Shown: positions 12,780 to 24,860 of the stretch, in pieces
Position numbering within the stretch: the stretch's first letter is position 1
Layout: each line of letters begins with the position of its first letter
Source of the DNA: Isoetes taiwanensis
Lineage: Eukaryota > Streptophyta > Lycopodiopsida > Isoetales > Isoetaceae
Direction: 5' to 3'
NCBI GenBank assembly: GCA_021234155.1
Contig: JAJEKV010000301.1
Span: forward strand, 1-64,000
Length of the DNA: 64,000 bases
Program-made: the position numbers and the translations under genes
Notes under the pieces: model-generated
The model's input: only the letters and a program-made list of their open reading frames with translations
Databases searched by the model: none
What the model was told of the DNA's origin: nothing

Positions 12780-13739
12780 AGCTATACAGTGGATGGGTTT
12801 TCAAGGGCAAAGATAGAGGCAGAGGCGTATGAGGCGGCTCAAAGATACATGCAGCTTCAAGAGCCGCATCTGCTTTGGCTACATCCATTGGACTTGCATA
12901 TGAAGTTGCTAGCTCTAGTGGGGATACCATAGGGCCAATGGTGATTCTACCTTTCATGAATGGAGAGACACTTGCACACTTGTTTGACTATTTACCTAAT
13001 AACTTGTCACGTTTTAGAAGATGGTCAAATGCAATTGCTAAGCGCCAAGAAGAAGCCCGACAAACACATAGGCGCTGAACTTAGGAGCAAAATGCGAGTT
13101 GTATATCGGTATGTTCGAGAGATAGCTCTTGCCCTAGCGAGAAGGTGTCGTTGAGATCCACAAAAGGCCACTTCACTCACACAAAGCTTAATTGCAAGAT
13201 AGTCAAATTACATTTTGATGATGAGTACCAAAATGTGTGGGTGGCCATTGGTGATTGGGACAATGCAATTCATTTTACGCCAAGGCGTCGTCCCTTGTTG
13301 AAGTGTCGGTACTTACTTTCGGATGGACAAGCAAAATATCCATGGTTAGAGGAAGCGTGTTTGAGAAATCAAAGGATGATGATTGTGTATGGGGGCGAAA
13401 TTCATGATGTCTATGCATTGGGATATATTTATGAGATGCTTACGGATTTCGTGCAAGCTATCACGACGAATGGAGTGGTTTAATAATAACAACAATGCCC
13501 AATGGATTAATCCAACCCATATGTACCAACGACGTCTTGACAAGTTGGAGGAGCAAAAAACAAGAATGATGTGCCTACGTGAAGACGTATTCTCATCACG
13601 ACCCAAAGCTTCTGAAGTTGTTGAAGCCTTACAAAGTGTTGGAATATCTTCTACCATGGTTGTGAGACAAAGACGACACATGAAGTGCATGGATGCCTTG
13701 GAGATGTTAAAATTGTTGTTGTCACAACTCAAAGAATGA
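12780..13739 (+). pseudogene. Decayed protein-kinase-like gene inside the CACTA-like element
   Basis: Three consecutive reading frames together follow the order of a protein kinase fold. A hinge-like segment reads GPMVILPFMNGETLAHLF (near 12930-12985). A helix E-like VREIALALAR lies near 13110. A catalytic/metal loop-like region contains LHFDDEY and IGDWDNA (13215-13265), where kinases have the N and DFG motifs. A helix F-like DVYALGYIYEMLT lies near 13407-13445, and a C-lobe RPKASEVVEAL near 13597. The HRD aspartate is not evident (GHFTHTKLN is found instead), so the product would be inactive even if expressed. The frame changes at least twice. It is probably a host gene captured by the transposon and decaying. 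Confidence in the kinase relation is moderate because only short motifs match. Confidence 0.4.
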
Positions 13740-14177
13740 ATACAATATTGTATATCTTGCCATGTTTAAGAGTATTAAATTTTTTAATTGTCTAATAACC
13801 AAATATATAGACACTTTTAATTATTCAAATCCCAATGTTTTGTAATGAACTTCCCATGTTGCTAACATTTACTATGTTATTCATCGCACTCCATATAAAT
13901 AACTTGCAAGTTTTTGCACATGTCCAGCAACCATGGGATGCGGACGCGATGGCATATCTATTGTTCATAACTTTACTTCGTGTGGCTTGGTAGCCTTAAT
14001 GGCGACCCTAAACACGCAAAAGGCCTTTAAGAGGCCGAAGTTGGTGCGTTCGGGTTTAGCTTCGCCACCACCGCCACCTCCACCATTGTCGGATTTGGTA
14101 TGGATTTTTTTTCTAGGATAAAATGTAAGTTAATCATTTATTTTTAACGTTCTAATGTTTTTAAATGTAGCGTGTAA

Positions 14178-15696
14178 ATGCGGTTGCGTCCTTCTTTTCC
14201 TATGCATAATGTTAGCGTCGTCGTGGTTCTGGGCGGATCTTCTTCTCATGAAAGGCGAAGAGTGGGAGGAAAAGGACCTCGATCGAGGAGGGACGAAGAT
14301 TTGGGAACTTTCAGAGATATCAACGAAGCGATAACCACGAAGATAGGTGGAATGCCTTGCAACTTGGGATGTCGCCATGAGGAAATGGATATTGCGCCAT
14401 TTGTTGAACAAAGTAGGCGAGAGGTCCGCTGTGACCCTCCGTCATAGCTCATACACTCCTTGAGAATTCAATCTTGGGCCCCTTCAGGGGCGAAGGGATC
14501 CAACCCCACGACGAGCACCGGCCCGTCGTTCACGTCGGAGTGGACTTAATTCCTCTTCAAGCTCTATTAAAGATCGTTCACCACCGCACCACCTCCACGA
14601 AGGCATGTCTTTGAATATGAGTGAGTTCATCTTGAATTATGCCCTTTTTTGTTCACGAACACATATTCATATGTTAGTCGTATGTTGAGTGTAGTAACAA
14701 GAAGGTCTTGCGCCACTGACCGCAGATGGCGACAATTTTTTGGAGGATGGCTAATAGTGTCACAAATAGCGTTTGCCATAATGTCCACAAGGGTGAATGG
14801 AACTTCGGGAGCCTATGATGAGGAAAAAGAGAGGATCAAGGAGCTTTTAGAAGCAGAATATCCGAGCTCAAGTCGGGGAGAGATCTCATGGAGGGAGGTT
14901 TGTTCAAAGCGGGGTAAACATGTTAAAGCCACTAGGTATTAGGCTCTTTTCGTTCTTCATTATAACCTCATTATACTCATATTTTATTTATATTTTGCGA
15001 GGTAATCGGAAGAAGCGGTGAAAGCTCTTGCCAAAGCTCTGAGGAGTCTCGATAGAGGAAGTGGCACAACCTATCTGGTTGACTAATGAGGCATTTCAAG
15101 TACATATCTCTCCCATGAGTCGTATAATTAGATGACGCCATGTGGACTAAGTCCTTGTATTGCATTGTAGTCGGGAGAGTCGTATAATTAGATGACGCCA
15201 TGTGGACTAAGTCCTTGTATTGCATTGTAGTGTTTGAAGGCCAACATATTATCAAAGAAAGGGGAAGCTAGAACAAAGGCTTTTTGGGGCGAGAATAACG
15301 ACGAAGCAAGTGGCAGCCATAGTGCCAATAAGACTGGGTCTGGCGGTTATGGCTTTCTGGATAAGCTATTTGTAAGTATAAATTTGGTTTATAATGTAGG
15401 TTCTCGAGTTGAACACTAACATTAGTTTTGGTGCTCATTCTCAATAGAAGTCATTTCTTTGGTCGCCTACCGCTAAAGATGAAGCGAAAGGGCCTTCAAA
15501 AAAAGATCATCATGCGGCCATCGAAGACATTGCGGCGTGAGCGAGGGGGCGTGTGTATCATTCATTAGATAATTATTTGTGACTACAATGAACTAATTGT
15601 TGCGATACAATATAATGCAGGTAAATGAAGACGAACCCGCCAATGAAGAAGAAGAAGAAGAAGAAGAAGAAGAAGAAGAAGAAGAGAGCAACAACT
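14178..15696 (+). CDS. Intron-containing gene of unknown function in the CACTA-like element
   Basis: Short open segments on the plus strand are joined by good splice signals. One segment ends 'ctattt' before donor 'gtaagtata' near 15370, with acceptor 'tctcaatag' near 15448. The next ends 'gcggc' before 'gtgagcgag' near 15536, with acceptor 'ataatgcag' near 15620. The last exon begins near 15621 and encodes an acidic C-terminus with about 16 consecutive glutamates from a (GAA)n run, ending SNN and a stop at about 15696. Upstream segments near 14180-14447 and 14649-14942 are probably earlier exons; the latter has an E/R-rich helix (EEKERIKELLEAEYP). No family is recognised. Its place next to the subterminal array suggests a TnpA-like accessory gene or a captured host gene. 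Exon limits are approximate. Confidence 0.4.
15117..15231. repeat. 60-bp tandem duplication
   Basis: A segment of about 54 bases beginning 'gagtcgtataatta' is repeated exactly with a 60-bp period (15117 and 15177). It lies in what is probably an intron of the surrounding gene. Confidence 0.9.
15640..15682 (+). repeat. (GAA)n microsatellite encoding a poly-glutamate tail
   Basis: About 14 consecutive GAA triplets run in frame with the last exon of the preceding gene and encode its acidic tail. Confidence 0.85.
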
Positions 15697-15699
15697 AAA

Positions 15700-16140
15700 G
15701 ACTCAATATATTTTGTAATGTGCAAATTATATTGTGAAATATATTAAATTTTTTATGCTTTGTTCTTATTATTTGTGATTTTTTTTTGTTATGTTAATTT
15801 TATGCTCGACTCTATTTTTTTATTCTTAGATTTATTAAACATTTAATTACATATTAAATAATAATGCTTATCTACCATGATACTGAATACTAATATAATT
15901 TAATCAATATTTGTTTCTATTTTTCGAATTTTTAAATTTTTTAATTTTTATTCTCGATTTATTTTGTTCATATTTAATATTTATTAATACTATTAATATT
16001 ATTGTTAATATTAATATTATTTAATAATATTAATAAATATTACTAAATATTTATTTATATTAAATATTTGTTAATATTGAATATGAATATTAATTGTTCT
16101 TTAAATAATATTGAATAATATTAAATAAATATTTTTTTTT
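15700..16140. other. Very AT-rich spacer
   Basis: Nearly pure A/T with repeated 'taatatt' words between the gene's 3' end and the subterminal array. Nothing else is visible. Confidence 0.7.
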
Positions 16141-16149
16141 CAAAATTCC

Positions 16150-16694
16150 TTAATCGTCGTTTAACGACGTTGAGGGCGTGGCTGCCACGTGTATCGCCAC
16201 CGCATCATTCGTCGCCACGTCAGGCGCGGCCGCCACGTCAGACACGTCGTTGAACGACGTGGTGGCGTGGCTGCCACGCCAGCAGACAGGTGACAGCCAC
16301 GTCAGCAACGTCGTTGAACGACGTTTTACACGTAGCCGCCACGTCAGCGCTACGCGGTGGCAACGCCACGCTGGACGCACGACAGGAGATAGGATGACGT
16401 GTACAAATCGTCGTTGAATGACGTTGCCAGGTCATCTGCCACGCCAGCCGGCCGCGCTGGCGCGGTCACTCTGGCAGCAGTGCCGCGTGGCTGACCCACG
16501 TGTACGCAACGACGTTGAACGACGTCAGGTCGTCGCTTAAAGACGCCGCGGTTGCGACGCGTATAGCGACGCATAAACGTCGTTTATCGACGCTTAAACG
16601 TCGAAATAGAGGTCGTTTATCGACGTCAAAACGTCGATAAACGGCGTGCAAACGACGTCTGGACGTCGTAATAGACGTCGTAACAGGGCTTTAA
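16150..16694. repeat. Subterminal palindrome array of the CACTA-like element
   Basis: Palindromes of the form CGTCGTT(G/T)AACGACG are centred near 16162, 16252, 16316 and 16416, with further variants to 16680. They are mixed with 'gccacgtcag' and 'ggctgccacg' words. Spacing is irregular (90, 64 and 100 bp). Such arrays are typical transposase-binding regions in CACTA elements. Confidence 0.7.
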
Positions 16695-19475
16695 TCTTGT
16701 AGTGCCTCCTTTGAAAATCTCAAAGAGGCTCTAACGACAGCTCCAGTCCTCGTCCTTCCAGATCCGAGCAAAGATAAGCTAGTGGCCACGGATGTGAGCA
16801 AGATAGCAACAGGTGCAGTTTTGATGCAAGAAGGAAAGGTAGTCGCCTACGACTCGAAGAAGATGAGCGACGCGGAGCAACGTTACACAACCCATGATCA
16901 GGAATTATTAGCCACTGTCAGGGCATTAAGGATTTGGAGGCATTATTTGCTGGGGAGGAAGTTTCAGTTAGATACTGATCACCAGATCCTCCAGTATCTT
17001 TTCACCCAACCACTCCTCAATCTAAGGCAAGGGAGGTGGATGGAATTCCTTGAGGAATATGATTTCGACATAGTGTATAAGCCCGACAAGCTTAATGTCG
17101 AAACGAGAACGCATTGTAATGCTATTTCAACTCTTTCGAGTGGGTATGGTAAGAAAATTGAGGAGACATTGCCATCTGATGAAGATTTCAAGGAGGTATG
17201 GACAAGCCTCTCTAAGGAGGCTAGAACAGATAAAGGAACGGGAGGCCTTCAAACATTATAGAAAGGAAGGCAACCTATTGTACCATAAAGATAAGTTGTG
17301 ATGTGCCGGAATCGTCAGGAATAAGGAAGTTAATTCTTCATGACACACACAACGGCCCAATAACCGGGCACACAGGATTTATGAAGACGTATTTCAAGAT
17401 TCGAAGTAGCTATTTCTGGCCAGGAATGAAGAAACAGATAGCCAGATATATTCGGGAATGCCAGTTGTTCCAGCAGACCAAGGCAGAGCAGCTTCGGATT
17501 CCGGGAGCTTTGGAACCTTTGGCAGTGCCGAATGCAAAGTGGGAAGTAATAAGCATGGATTTTATTACAGGACTTCCTAGGACTCTTCGAGGCAAAGATG
17601 CACTAATGGTCGTTGTAGATAAATTATCTAAGCTGGCACACTTCGTGCCTTGCAAAACTACGGACACAGCCTTAGACACTGCCGTTCTATTTGTTAAGGA
17701 GATTTTTAGATTCCACGGCATGGCTCGAGAGATAATCTCAGATAGGGATTCTAAGTTCATGAGTGCATTCTGCCAGGATCTTTTTGCCACGATCCAGACC
17801 AAGCTCTCGATGAGCACAGTTTACCATCCTCAGACGGATGGTCAAACGGAGGGACGAATCGCATCATCGAAGATATGCTCAGAAGTTATGTTTGGAATAA
17901 GCAGTCCAAGTGGGATGATTTCATCCACTTGGTAGAGTTCGCCTACAACAGTACGAAGTAGGAGTCATCCCAGATGTCTCCCTTCATGATCAATTACGGG
18001 TATCAGTGCCTCACTCCGGATACTTGGCACAATCCTGTGTCAAAGGTCGAAGTATCCCAGCAAATGCTAGGAGATATGCAGCAGCTGGTTGAGGAAGTAA
18101 GGGGGTACCTATTAGCAGCAAGAAGTCGGCAGAAGAGTGTAGCCGACAGGCACAGGACGGTAAGGGAATTCAAGGTAGGCGACAAGGTGTGGTTGAAGAT
18201 CAAAATGAAGCAAGCTAAGCTTCGCATAGGGAATTGCAAGAAGCTTGCCCCCAGGTGGGCCAGTCCATTCAAGATCTTGGAGAGAGTGGGCTCTCAGGCC
18301 TACAAGTTGGACCTCCCGGCGCACCTCAAAGTTCACAAGGTCTTCCATGTAAGTTTATTAAAAAGGCACAATCCTAACCCTGATGAGGTTTTGGATATTC
18401 CAACTTTATTGGAAATGACAGAAGATCAAGTTGAAATCGTGCCTGAATTGCTTCTTGATAAGTCATTCAACAAGACTAGGAGGTCCTAGTTCCTCCAGTA
18501 TCTAGTCAAGTGGAAGCACTTGCCCGTGGAAGACGCGACATGGGTATTGAAGCAGGATTTGGAGAAGCAATACCCAGAGTTCATGAAGGAGTTTGATGGG
18601 CGAGTCGTCTCCGACTTAGTCGATGCCGACTTGCCAGGAGGTTAGCTTGGTATGTTTCTTAGTTAGCCTTAGCTCTGGCATATGTATTCTAAGTTAGTAG
18701 AGTCCATGTGCCAGAATCTTGGAACGTGTAGGCGATGATGGGATACGCTAAGGTATTCTCTAGGCCAACACGCACCAAGAGGTGCGCATGACCAGTAGGG
18801 TCATGTGAGGGAGGAATGAGGCATGGTGGGCGATGATGGGACATCTGTCGGATGCTCTCTATGCCGCGATGCGGGGTACGCGCACCTGACCATAGGGGGG
18901 TCATGGTGAAGGTTAAGTGATCATGCGTGATGGTGGGATCGTGAGACGTTCCCTAGCTTGAAACCCTTGGGGCATGATGCACTGGGGTGTACTCGACAAC
19001 GGGTAATCGAGTACAAGGTAGCACTTGATCATGGGCGATGATAAGAGCATCTTAAATGTTCTTTAAGCTCAAATCCTTAGGGGCCATGATCGGGTGCAAG
19101 GTAGTAGGGTAACCTTCAGCTAGTAGTTCGGCTCAAGGAGGTAGGTAAGGGGGGTGGTCCCCTAAAACCACAATTATTAACTTAACTAATGTAATGTGCT
19201 ACTCGTGCAGGGCGAGCATAGGGGAGCACCGACGGGAGCACATTAAGTGGAGGCGGGGAGGCATAATTTAGACTTAAAAATTATGAACCCTAATGTTATG
19301 TGATAATGTTTTGACTTACTATAGCGTTACTATTATTAAGGCTATATAATTTTGTATAGGTATAAATATAGCCCATACTATATGTTAATTGAATAATAGA
19401 TATTGCATGTATCTTGTTTTTGCAGGAGCGTGTAGTGTAGTTACCTTAGCGTAATGCTGAGGATAGCATTATCCT

Positions 19476-19487
19476 AAGGGGGGAGAA
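19476..19487 (+). promoter_or_regulatory. Polypurine tract of the Gypsy fossil
   Basis: 'aaggggggagaa' directly precedes the TG of the 3' LTR, the expected place of the plus-strand priming site. Confidence 0.8.
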
Positions 19488-21106
19488 TGTGACGTTCCAG
19501 GGGAATATATGCCATAAATACGTATATTCCTGGACCCGTCACTATACAAGTCTACCAATGTAGCCTTGTATACCTTAGGAAGTGGCAATGGGTGCACATC
19601 TAAGTTACATGCTTAACTTAGATAACCTTAGGATAAGGTCCATTTCCACATGGCCTTATCCTATTGGGCAACCGCCACACGACCCCACCCCATTGGTGCC
19701 ACATGGCATCCCATGCGGACCCTAACTTATATTAGCCCAAACCCTAACCCTAGACCTCTTTCCTGACCCTAGCACCCTGAGACTCATCTACGCACTCGAA
19801 ACTCCGTTTCGAGCACCGTTTGCTGTGGCCTAGTCTAGTGCAGCAGCCCCCGGAGTGTGGATTTGATCTTGGATCAAGTGCAGCTTTGACCATTCGAAGA
19901 CCATGGAGATGCCAGGATTGGGAGGGAGTGCGTCTGGAGCAGGTATGTGGAGTAGTGCTCTTGGTAGTTCATCTGGAAGTTAGCACTCCAGATGGGTTAG
20001 TATTTCGTATCTAGAGTAGAGCCACCCTAGAACCCTTATTCAACATCTTGAACCCTAATCAAGGAACCCTAACTATAAGTTAGATATGTATGATTAGGTT
20101 AAGATGTTCTTATGATGATTATCATGATATGATGTTATGTGATGTTGGTTGATCATGTTTGCTCCTCTTGTATTGGGAAGGGGGGTAGAGACCTAGAGCC
20201 ATATGTAGTATGCTCCTAGTTTAGACCCCTTAGTTCCTATTAGATGCGGCCTGTGCATAAGAGCCCACCGGGCTATTGGGGCTATGATGTGACTTAGCAC
20301 TATATAACGGGGCTAGAGGCAATACGGAGGGAGGATCCCTGCTGAGCGTGGCTACTGGGGATCGGTCACTTTGTGTGGGTCGGGCATGGGTCTGACACCT
20401 CTTGGGGCAATGGTGTCGCCCTGCCTCTCAGGAGTTGCAAGTGTCGGCTTGGCTCCTGTTTTGGGGGGTTAAGTCGGGTACGAATCGTGTGTTGCCACGA
20501 TTCTCTAGCCACTCGTGGAACCTCTAGACCCCGGGAAAGGGAGATGCAACCCTTCCTGCCTCGACGGACCGAGGAGATGCAACCTGGAGTAGTCCTGATG
20601 GGTGATGCCATGGGATTGCGTATCCGGAAGGCTAGAGTCATGCCAGAGCCCGATCTAGCTCATTCTGCAAAGTATGCACAGGAGGGGCGGATGGAGTGGT
20701 CAACCCTAGCCATTGTCTATAGCCAGCCCCGCCATTGTTATGACTCGGTCTGCTCTATCATGAGGCCCAGCCAGTCAGTCATCCTCCTGATGAGTTGGAG
20801 CCATGGGTAGGAGCTCTCATGTTTTATGGCATATGCTTATCTTCTTTGTAGCTATGGATATGTGGATGGGCTACCCTTCGAGGTAGTATGATGTATTGTT
20901 ATTGCTAGTTCTAACGTTGTTTATGCTTCCGCTGTGACAGGAGCCCATAGGGGAAGGGCACGCAATACATCTTCGTGTCCCCTTCCCGCACTGAGGTGAT
21001 CCCATAGTGTAGGATAGACGGAGGGCCCGTGCGGTCGAAGGACCGGATGGGGGATTTCCTGCGGAGTGTACGACCGGGTGCCGTATATTTAGCAGGGAGC
21101 GTCACA
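19488..21106 (+). repeat. 3' LTR of the Gypsy fossil, 1.6 kb
   Basis: It starts TGTGACGTTCC and ends GGGAGCGTCACA, a TG...CA pair with a 7-base terminal inverted repeat TGTGACG/CGTCACA. It follows a polypurine tract. The solo LTR at 21990-23543 is a diverged relative on the opposite strand, sharing terminal and internal words such as the GTGTCAGACCCAT block. No partner LTR is in the window, so age cannot be estimated. Confidence 0.8.
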
Positions 21107-21989
21107 ATGGTAAAGCAGTATTTTCTATTTGGTGTCTTGAATGTGAAAAGAAATATGGGAAAGGTGGAGATGATACCATGTGTAACTTTGAACGCAGCCA
21201 TCTAAAGTCCAAGGGCCATGCCGAGAATTATGAGCGTAACCTCGAGCGTGAGGAAAAGGTCTGCCGGGGGGTCTGCAGATTGAGGAAAAGGAGGATCAGC
21301 CTTGTAATGATGAGGAAGAGTTGCATATGTCCAAAGAGAACCAAGCTCTAGTTGAAAGTATGTTTTCTGCTGCCATTGCAAAGTTTCAAGAGGAAACTAG
21401 AGTATTCAATGTTGTGTTTAAGCTTTATGAGAATACCATTTGTGGATTTGTAAGGGTTGAAGACATTCATATCATTTGTGCCATGTGTGAAAGGCTCCTT
21501 GAGTTGTTTCCAAAATCTGGAAGTCTCATTGGCCATATGAAAGACCATATTCTCTCAAAGAGGCACGTGCATGCCGTCATGAATATTGAGAAGGATTCAG
21601 ATGAGCAAAGAACAAGAGGTGGGCGGCCCAAGAAATCTGCTGAACCAGACCCGCATCAAGGAAATTTGCTGAATTTTTTTGCAAGAGGTGCGCTACATTC
21701 TATTTGCTACAAGTGTTCATATTCTAGCTAATTTAATGTTGAATAATGTTTGCTGATTTTTATTTTGCCTTGTTTTGTAGCGACCCCTCCATCTACGAGC
21801 AGCCAAGCATCGTCAAGTAATAGTTCACGTGAGTACTCTTAAGTGCTTTGTAACATTTATTGTATTGTAATTTTGTAGATTATTTAGACTTCGTTGTCTT
21901 TCCTAACAGAAACATCTTTGGCTTTACTATGTTGGGGCTTTTGGCAAAACAAATATAAGTATGGCGGGGAAGTATGGAGATAAAGTAAA
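21107..21989 (+). CDS. Hypothetical coding region left of a solo LTR
   Basis: Between the Gypsy LTR and the solo LTR there is a coding-like stretch. Its clearest part is an open frame at 21321-21731. It encodes an N-terminal region with CAMCERLLELFP, then H-containing segments (HMKDHILSKRHVHAV) and a basic GGRPKKS motif. An upstream frame near 21118-21240 has paired Cys (CLECEKK) and His (HLKSKGH) residues like a BED- or C2H2-type zinc finger. Zinc-finger plus basic stretch would suit a DNA-binding host protein or a hAT/MULE-type transposase N-terminus. No catalytic domain is recognised. Introns are likely near 21725-21780 and 21830-21908. Confidence 0.35.
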
Positions 21990-23543
21990 TGTGACACTCC
22001 CTGAACATATACGGCGCTTCGGACGTATACATACGGGGACTTCCCCCTCCCATGGCAACCAACTCGCCATGAGCAGGGCCCTCCGTCTAACTCGGACCAT
22101 CTATGAGAAGATGCTTGGGTGAAGGACATGGAGGTGTCATTCGGCCCACGCCTTCAATGGGGCTCCTATGTCGCGGAAGCGTGCATACAAGGTTAGCATA
22201 CAGCATAATCATATCATAAATAACCACCACGAAGGGTGGCACATCCATCCAACTGATAATAACAGAGTAGATGCATTTAATACTAGAGAAAACATCCCAA
22301 AACCCATGGTTCTACCCCGGCTCAGATTCCAATGAGGATCGACTGACGGCTAGGTCTCAGGAGATCAGCAGACGGAATCTTGGCATGGTGTTGGCTGGCG
22401 TAGAACATCAGCTAGGGTTGTCCACTCCATCCGCCCCTCCTGTGCACACTTTGCAGATGAGTTGAATCAAGCTATGGCGTCATTGTAGCCTCCCGGAGAC
22501 GCAATCCCAAGACATCACCCTTCGGGACTACTCCGGGTTACATCTCCCCGGTCCGATGAGGCAGGTCAGGGAAGTGTCCCTTCCCAGAGTCGCAGTGATT
22601 CCATGGGTGAGCTAGAGAATACGTGCCGCATCAGCGACCCCCGCATCCGTACCCGACCTACTCCCCTAAATCTACACAAAGTACAGGATGATCACACTAC
22701 TGTACCCAGGGAGTGTCAGACCCATACCCGGCCTAGTTCACTGGCCAGCTATTAAGCCTAGCTCACTGAAGGAGTCCCTGTAGCCTTTTATGCTCAGGCG
22801 AGACCCCACCCCACACTTCATCACCATGGCTCCTTGTCTGGTGCTTCAATCATGCCATAGATTCCACAGCTCGGTGGGATCTTGTGCACAGGCCGCAAGT
22901 ACTAGGTACTATGGGAGATACTAGGAGCATACTAATGAACATAGGTCACAGAGGTCTCTACCCCCTTAATCCCTGCTTTCTGGAAGAACTAACAGAGATA
23001 CTACCAAAGATACATCCATCCATCCATCACAAAGCATAATCAATAGTTGAAACAGTTCTAACTATCAAACAAGGGTTAATTATCATTAGAAACAAACAAA
23101 GAAGCCTGACAGGCTGACCCTAGAAGTACCAAGTTAACCTATTCACTAACCCGAATTCTGGCTGGAACCATTGGCATGTGGCATCTCCATCTTCTAGCAG
23201 TCTGGGCGCCCAGCAACTCCTCTCTCTGGATCCGATTTGGGGTAAATTGGGATTGGGATCCAATTTGCTGCCCCATATTAGCAGTTTCCTGCTGGCCAAT
23301 CGAGTTTGGCCAGGTGTCCTTTTCCTAATTACTTAATTAGCCTAACTTAATTAGCTTAATTAAGTTAATTAGCTAATGATTCCTTAATTATAGGTAATTA
23401 ACCTTTAATTAACCCCTTATTAATTTAGCATGGCTAAATTAATCCCTTGTGGTTAGTCTACATACCCCCATGATGGCGTATCCTTGATCCGTGACGTGTC
23501 TGTATATTCATACGTACACCGTATGAATATGTGGAACGTCACA
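21990..23543 (-). repeat. Solo LTR of a Gypsy family, 1.55 kb
   Basis: On the plus strand it starts TGTGACACTCCC and ends GGAACGTCACA. It is flanked on both sides by the 5-base duplication 'gtaaa' (21985-21989 and 23544-23548), the footprint of LTR-element integration. There is no internal domain, so this is a solo LTR left by recombination between the two LTRs of a former element. It is related to the LTR at 19488-21106 but clearly diverged and in the opposite orientation. Confidence 0.85.
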
Positions 23544-24860
23544 GTAAAGGATTTAAGACCCTTTCTGCATGAGCTGAAAATGGGAACACAATGGTATTGT
23601 GACAAGAATGGAAGATTTACAAACCGGGTTTATAAGGTTGCCCCAGTCGCCCAGCCGATTAAACATCCAACACACCTAAAATGCTTTCTTTCTTGACTCC
23701 TTCGAGCTCATCAGCTTGTGCAGGCACATGACTCTACTTCGCACTGCAGAATCAATAGGAAAATTGTCTCTGGACATCTCCACGACAACGCTCTCTCCAT
23801 GCGGCTGCCACCTTGATTCTGCCCTACGTTTTCCTCTATGCCCTTACAATTAGGGATTTAGCTTTGACCCTTAGATCTATCCCCTAGGCTCAATTTTATC
23901 CCTTGGCTATTTTCTACAGGAATGGGGCTTTTTCCTTAGTTAAAAAATTGCTTGGCCATAATTGCATGACACCCTTATGTGCCGCAAGTTCTTCTTGTCG
24001 CATATACCTTAACTCCAGGTCCTTGCAGATTAACTTGATCCAATCGTTGCCCACCGCCCATCATTGGATGAAAATAGGTTAAAATCCATAATTTCTAGAA
24101 TATTCATTTTTTGAAGAATATTCCATAGATTATCTATATAATTTCCAGAAAATTCGTTTTTAAGGAATATTTTATGGATTATCACTTGCTCTGTTGCATT
24201 GAAATGCTCCACTACCATATGATAAGGCTATGTTACTACTCTTTTGCATTCAAATGACTCTAATCCGCTGCCATATGATGATTACAAGTCATGGAAAGAG
24301 AAATCACAGGCATTTTTGGTTCAAGATGTGATTCAATCAAGATTTTGGCTTGTTCATGTGATGGCAAAAGGACAGATTTGCTTGTTCATGTGATTCCAAC
24401 GATGCAAAAAGTTTGAATGCTTGTCCCTCTGCAACAAATCCGGCCAATACAGATGCCCAAAAATGGGCTTTTATGCTGCCCATTAGAGTTTTTTTGGGAT
24501 CACTTATTGTCCCAACCTCGATGCCAACATGGAAATCAAGTGACCAATGAGAATGCGGGGCATGCTTTTCTTCATCCATGCCCGCCTTCCCATGCAGGTG
24601 TCGTCAAAGGTACAGGTTTGGCATTATCGACCTACCGCCTACGGAGGTTTCGGTGCATGGAAGCAATAATTACAATTTATTCCATACTGAATTACCGCCC
24701 AAATGTTGGGGTGTCTATAAGTACCCCCTTCCTCAACGGCCCCCTTCCCCGTCTTTTTTTCGCCTCTCCATCCAGGTTTGCTAATGCTTTCAATCCTTCT
24801 AGTTCTGCGAGCTCATCTGATTCAGACTGTTTGATCTGATTAATTTGCCGGTTCATTTCA
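23544..24860. other. Coding-like remnant then non-coding DNA
   Basis: Directly after the solo LTR, 23549-23690 is open on the plus strand (KDLRPFLHELKMGTQWYCDK), probably the continuation of the coding-like region left of the LTR. Beyond 23700 I see nothing I can support except a short duplicated segment: 'aaaatattc'-type words near 24095-24180. Confidence 0.35.

Larger units (their letters stand above)
9160..16704. mobile_element. CACTA-like DNA transposon, right part; left end not seen
   Basis: The right end is 'tcttgtagtg' at 16695-16704, the complement of the CACTACAAGA terminus typical of CACTA elements. It is preceded by a dense array of CGTCG palindromes (16150-16690). Immediately to the right, Gypsy reverse transcriptase/RNase H coding sequence resumes, so the transposon inserted into a Gypsy element. 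I find no CACTACAAGA copy and no Gypsy sequence on the left side, so the left boundary given here is only where related subterminal repeats begin. The true left end may be rearranged, deleted or outside the window. Cargo inside includes a kinase-like pseudogene and an intron-containing gene. No classic TnpD transposase is recognised. Confidence 0.6.
16705..21106 (+). mobile_element. Gypsy chromovirus fossil, 3' half, cut on the left by the CACTA-like insertion
   Basis: The order of parts is the end of reverse transcriptase with RNase H (from 16705), the integrase zinc-binding domain, the integrase core (about 17300-17900), an integrase C-terminal region, then a chromodomain-like segment (about 18490-18640 by position and W/K-rich content). 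A long 3' untranslated part and a 3' LTR follow. This order and the terminal chromodomain mark a plant chromovirus. The gag, protease and 5' LTR parts are not in the window. The coding region is broken in several places and is treated as a fossil. Confidence 0.85.

Noticed and set aside
20366-20810. 145-aa frame inside the Gypsy LTR
   Set aside because: It lies wholly in the LTR, and LTRs of this group do not encode proteins.
24337-24839. Overlapping frames on both strands before the hypothetical gene
   Set aside because: No motif and no splice or context support; probably chance.
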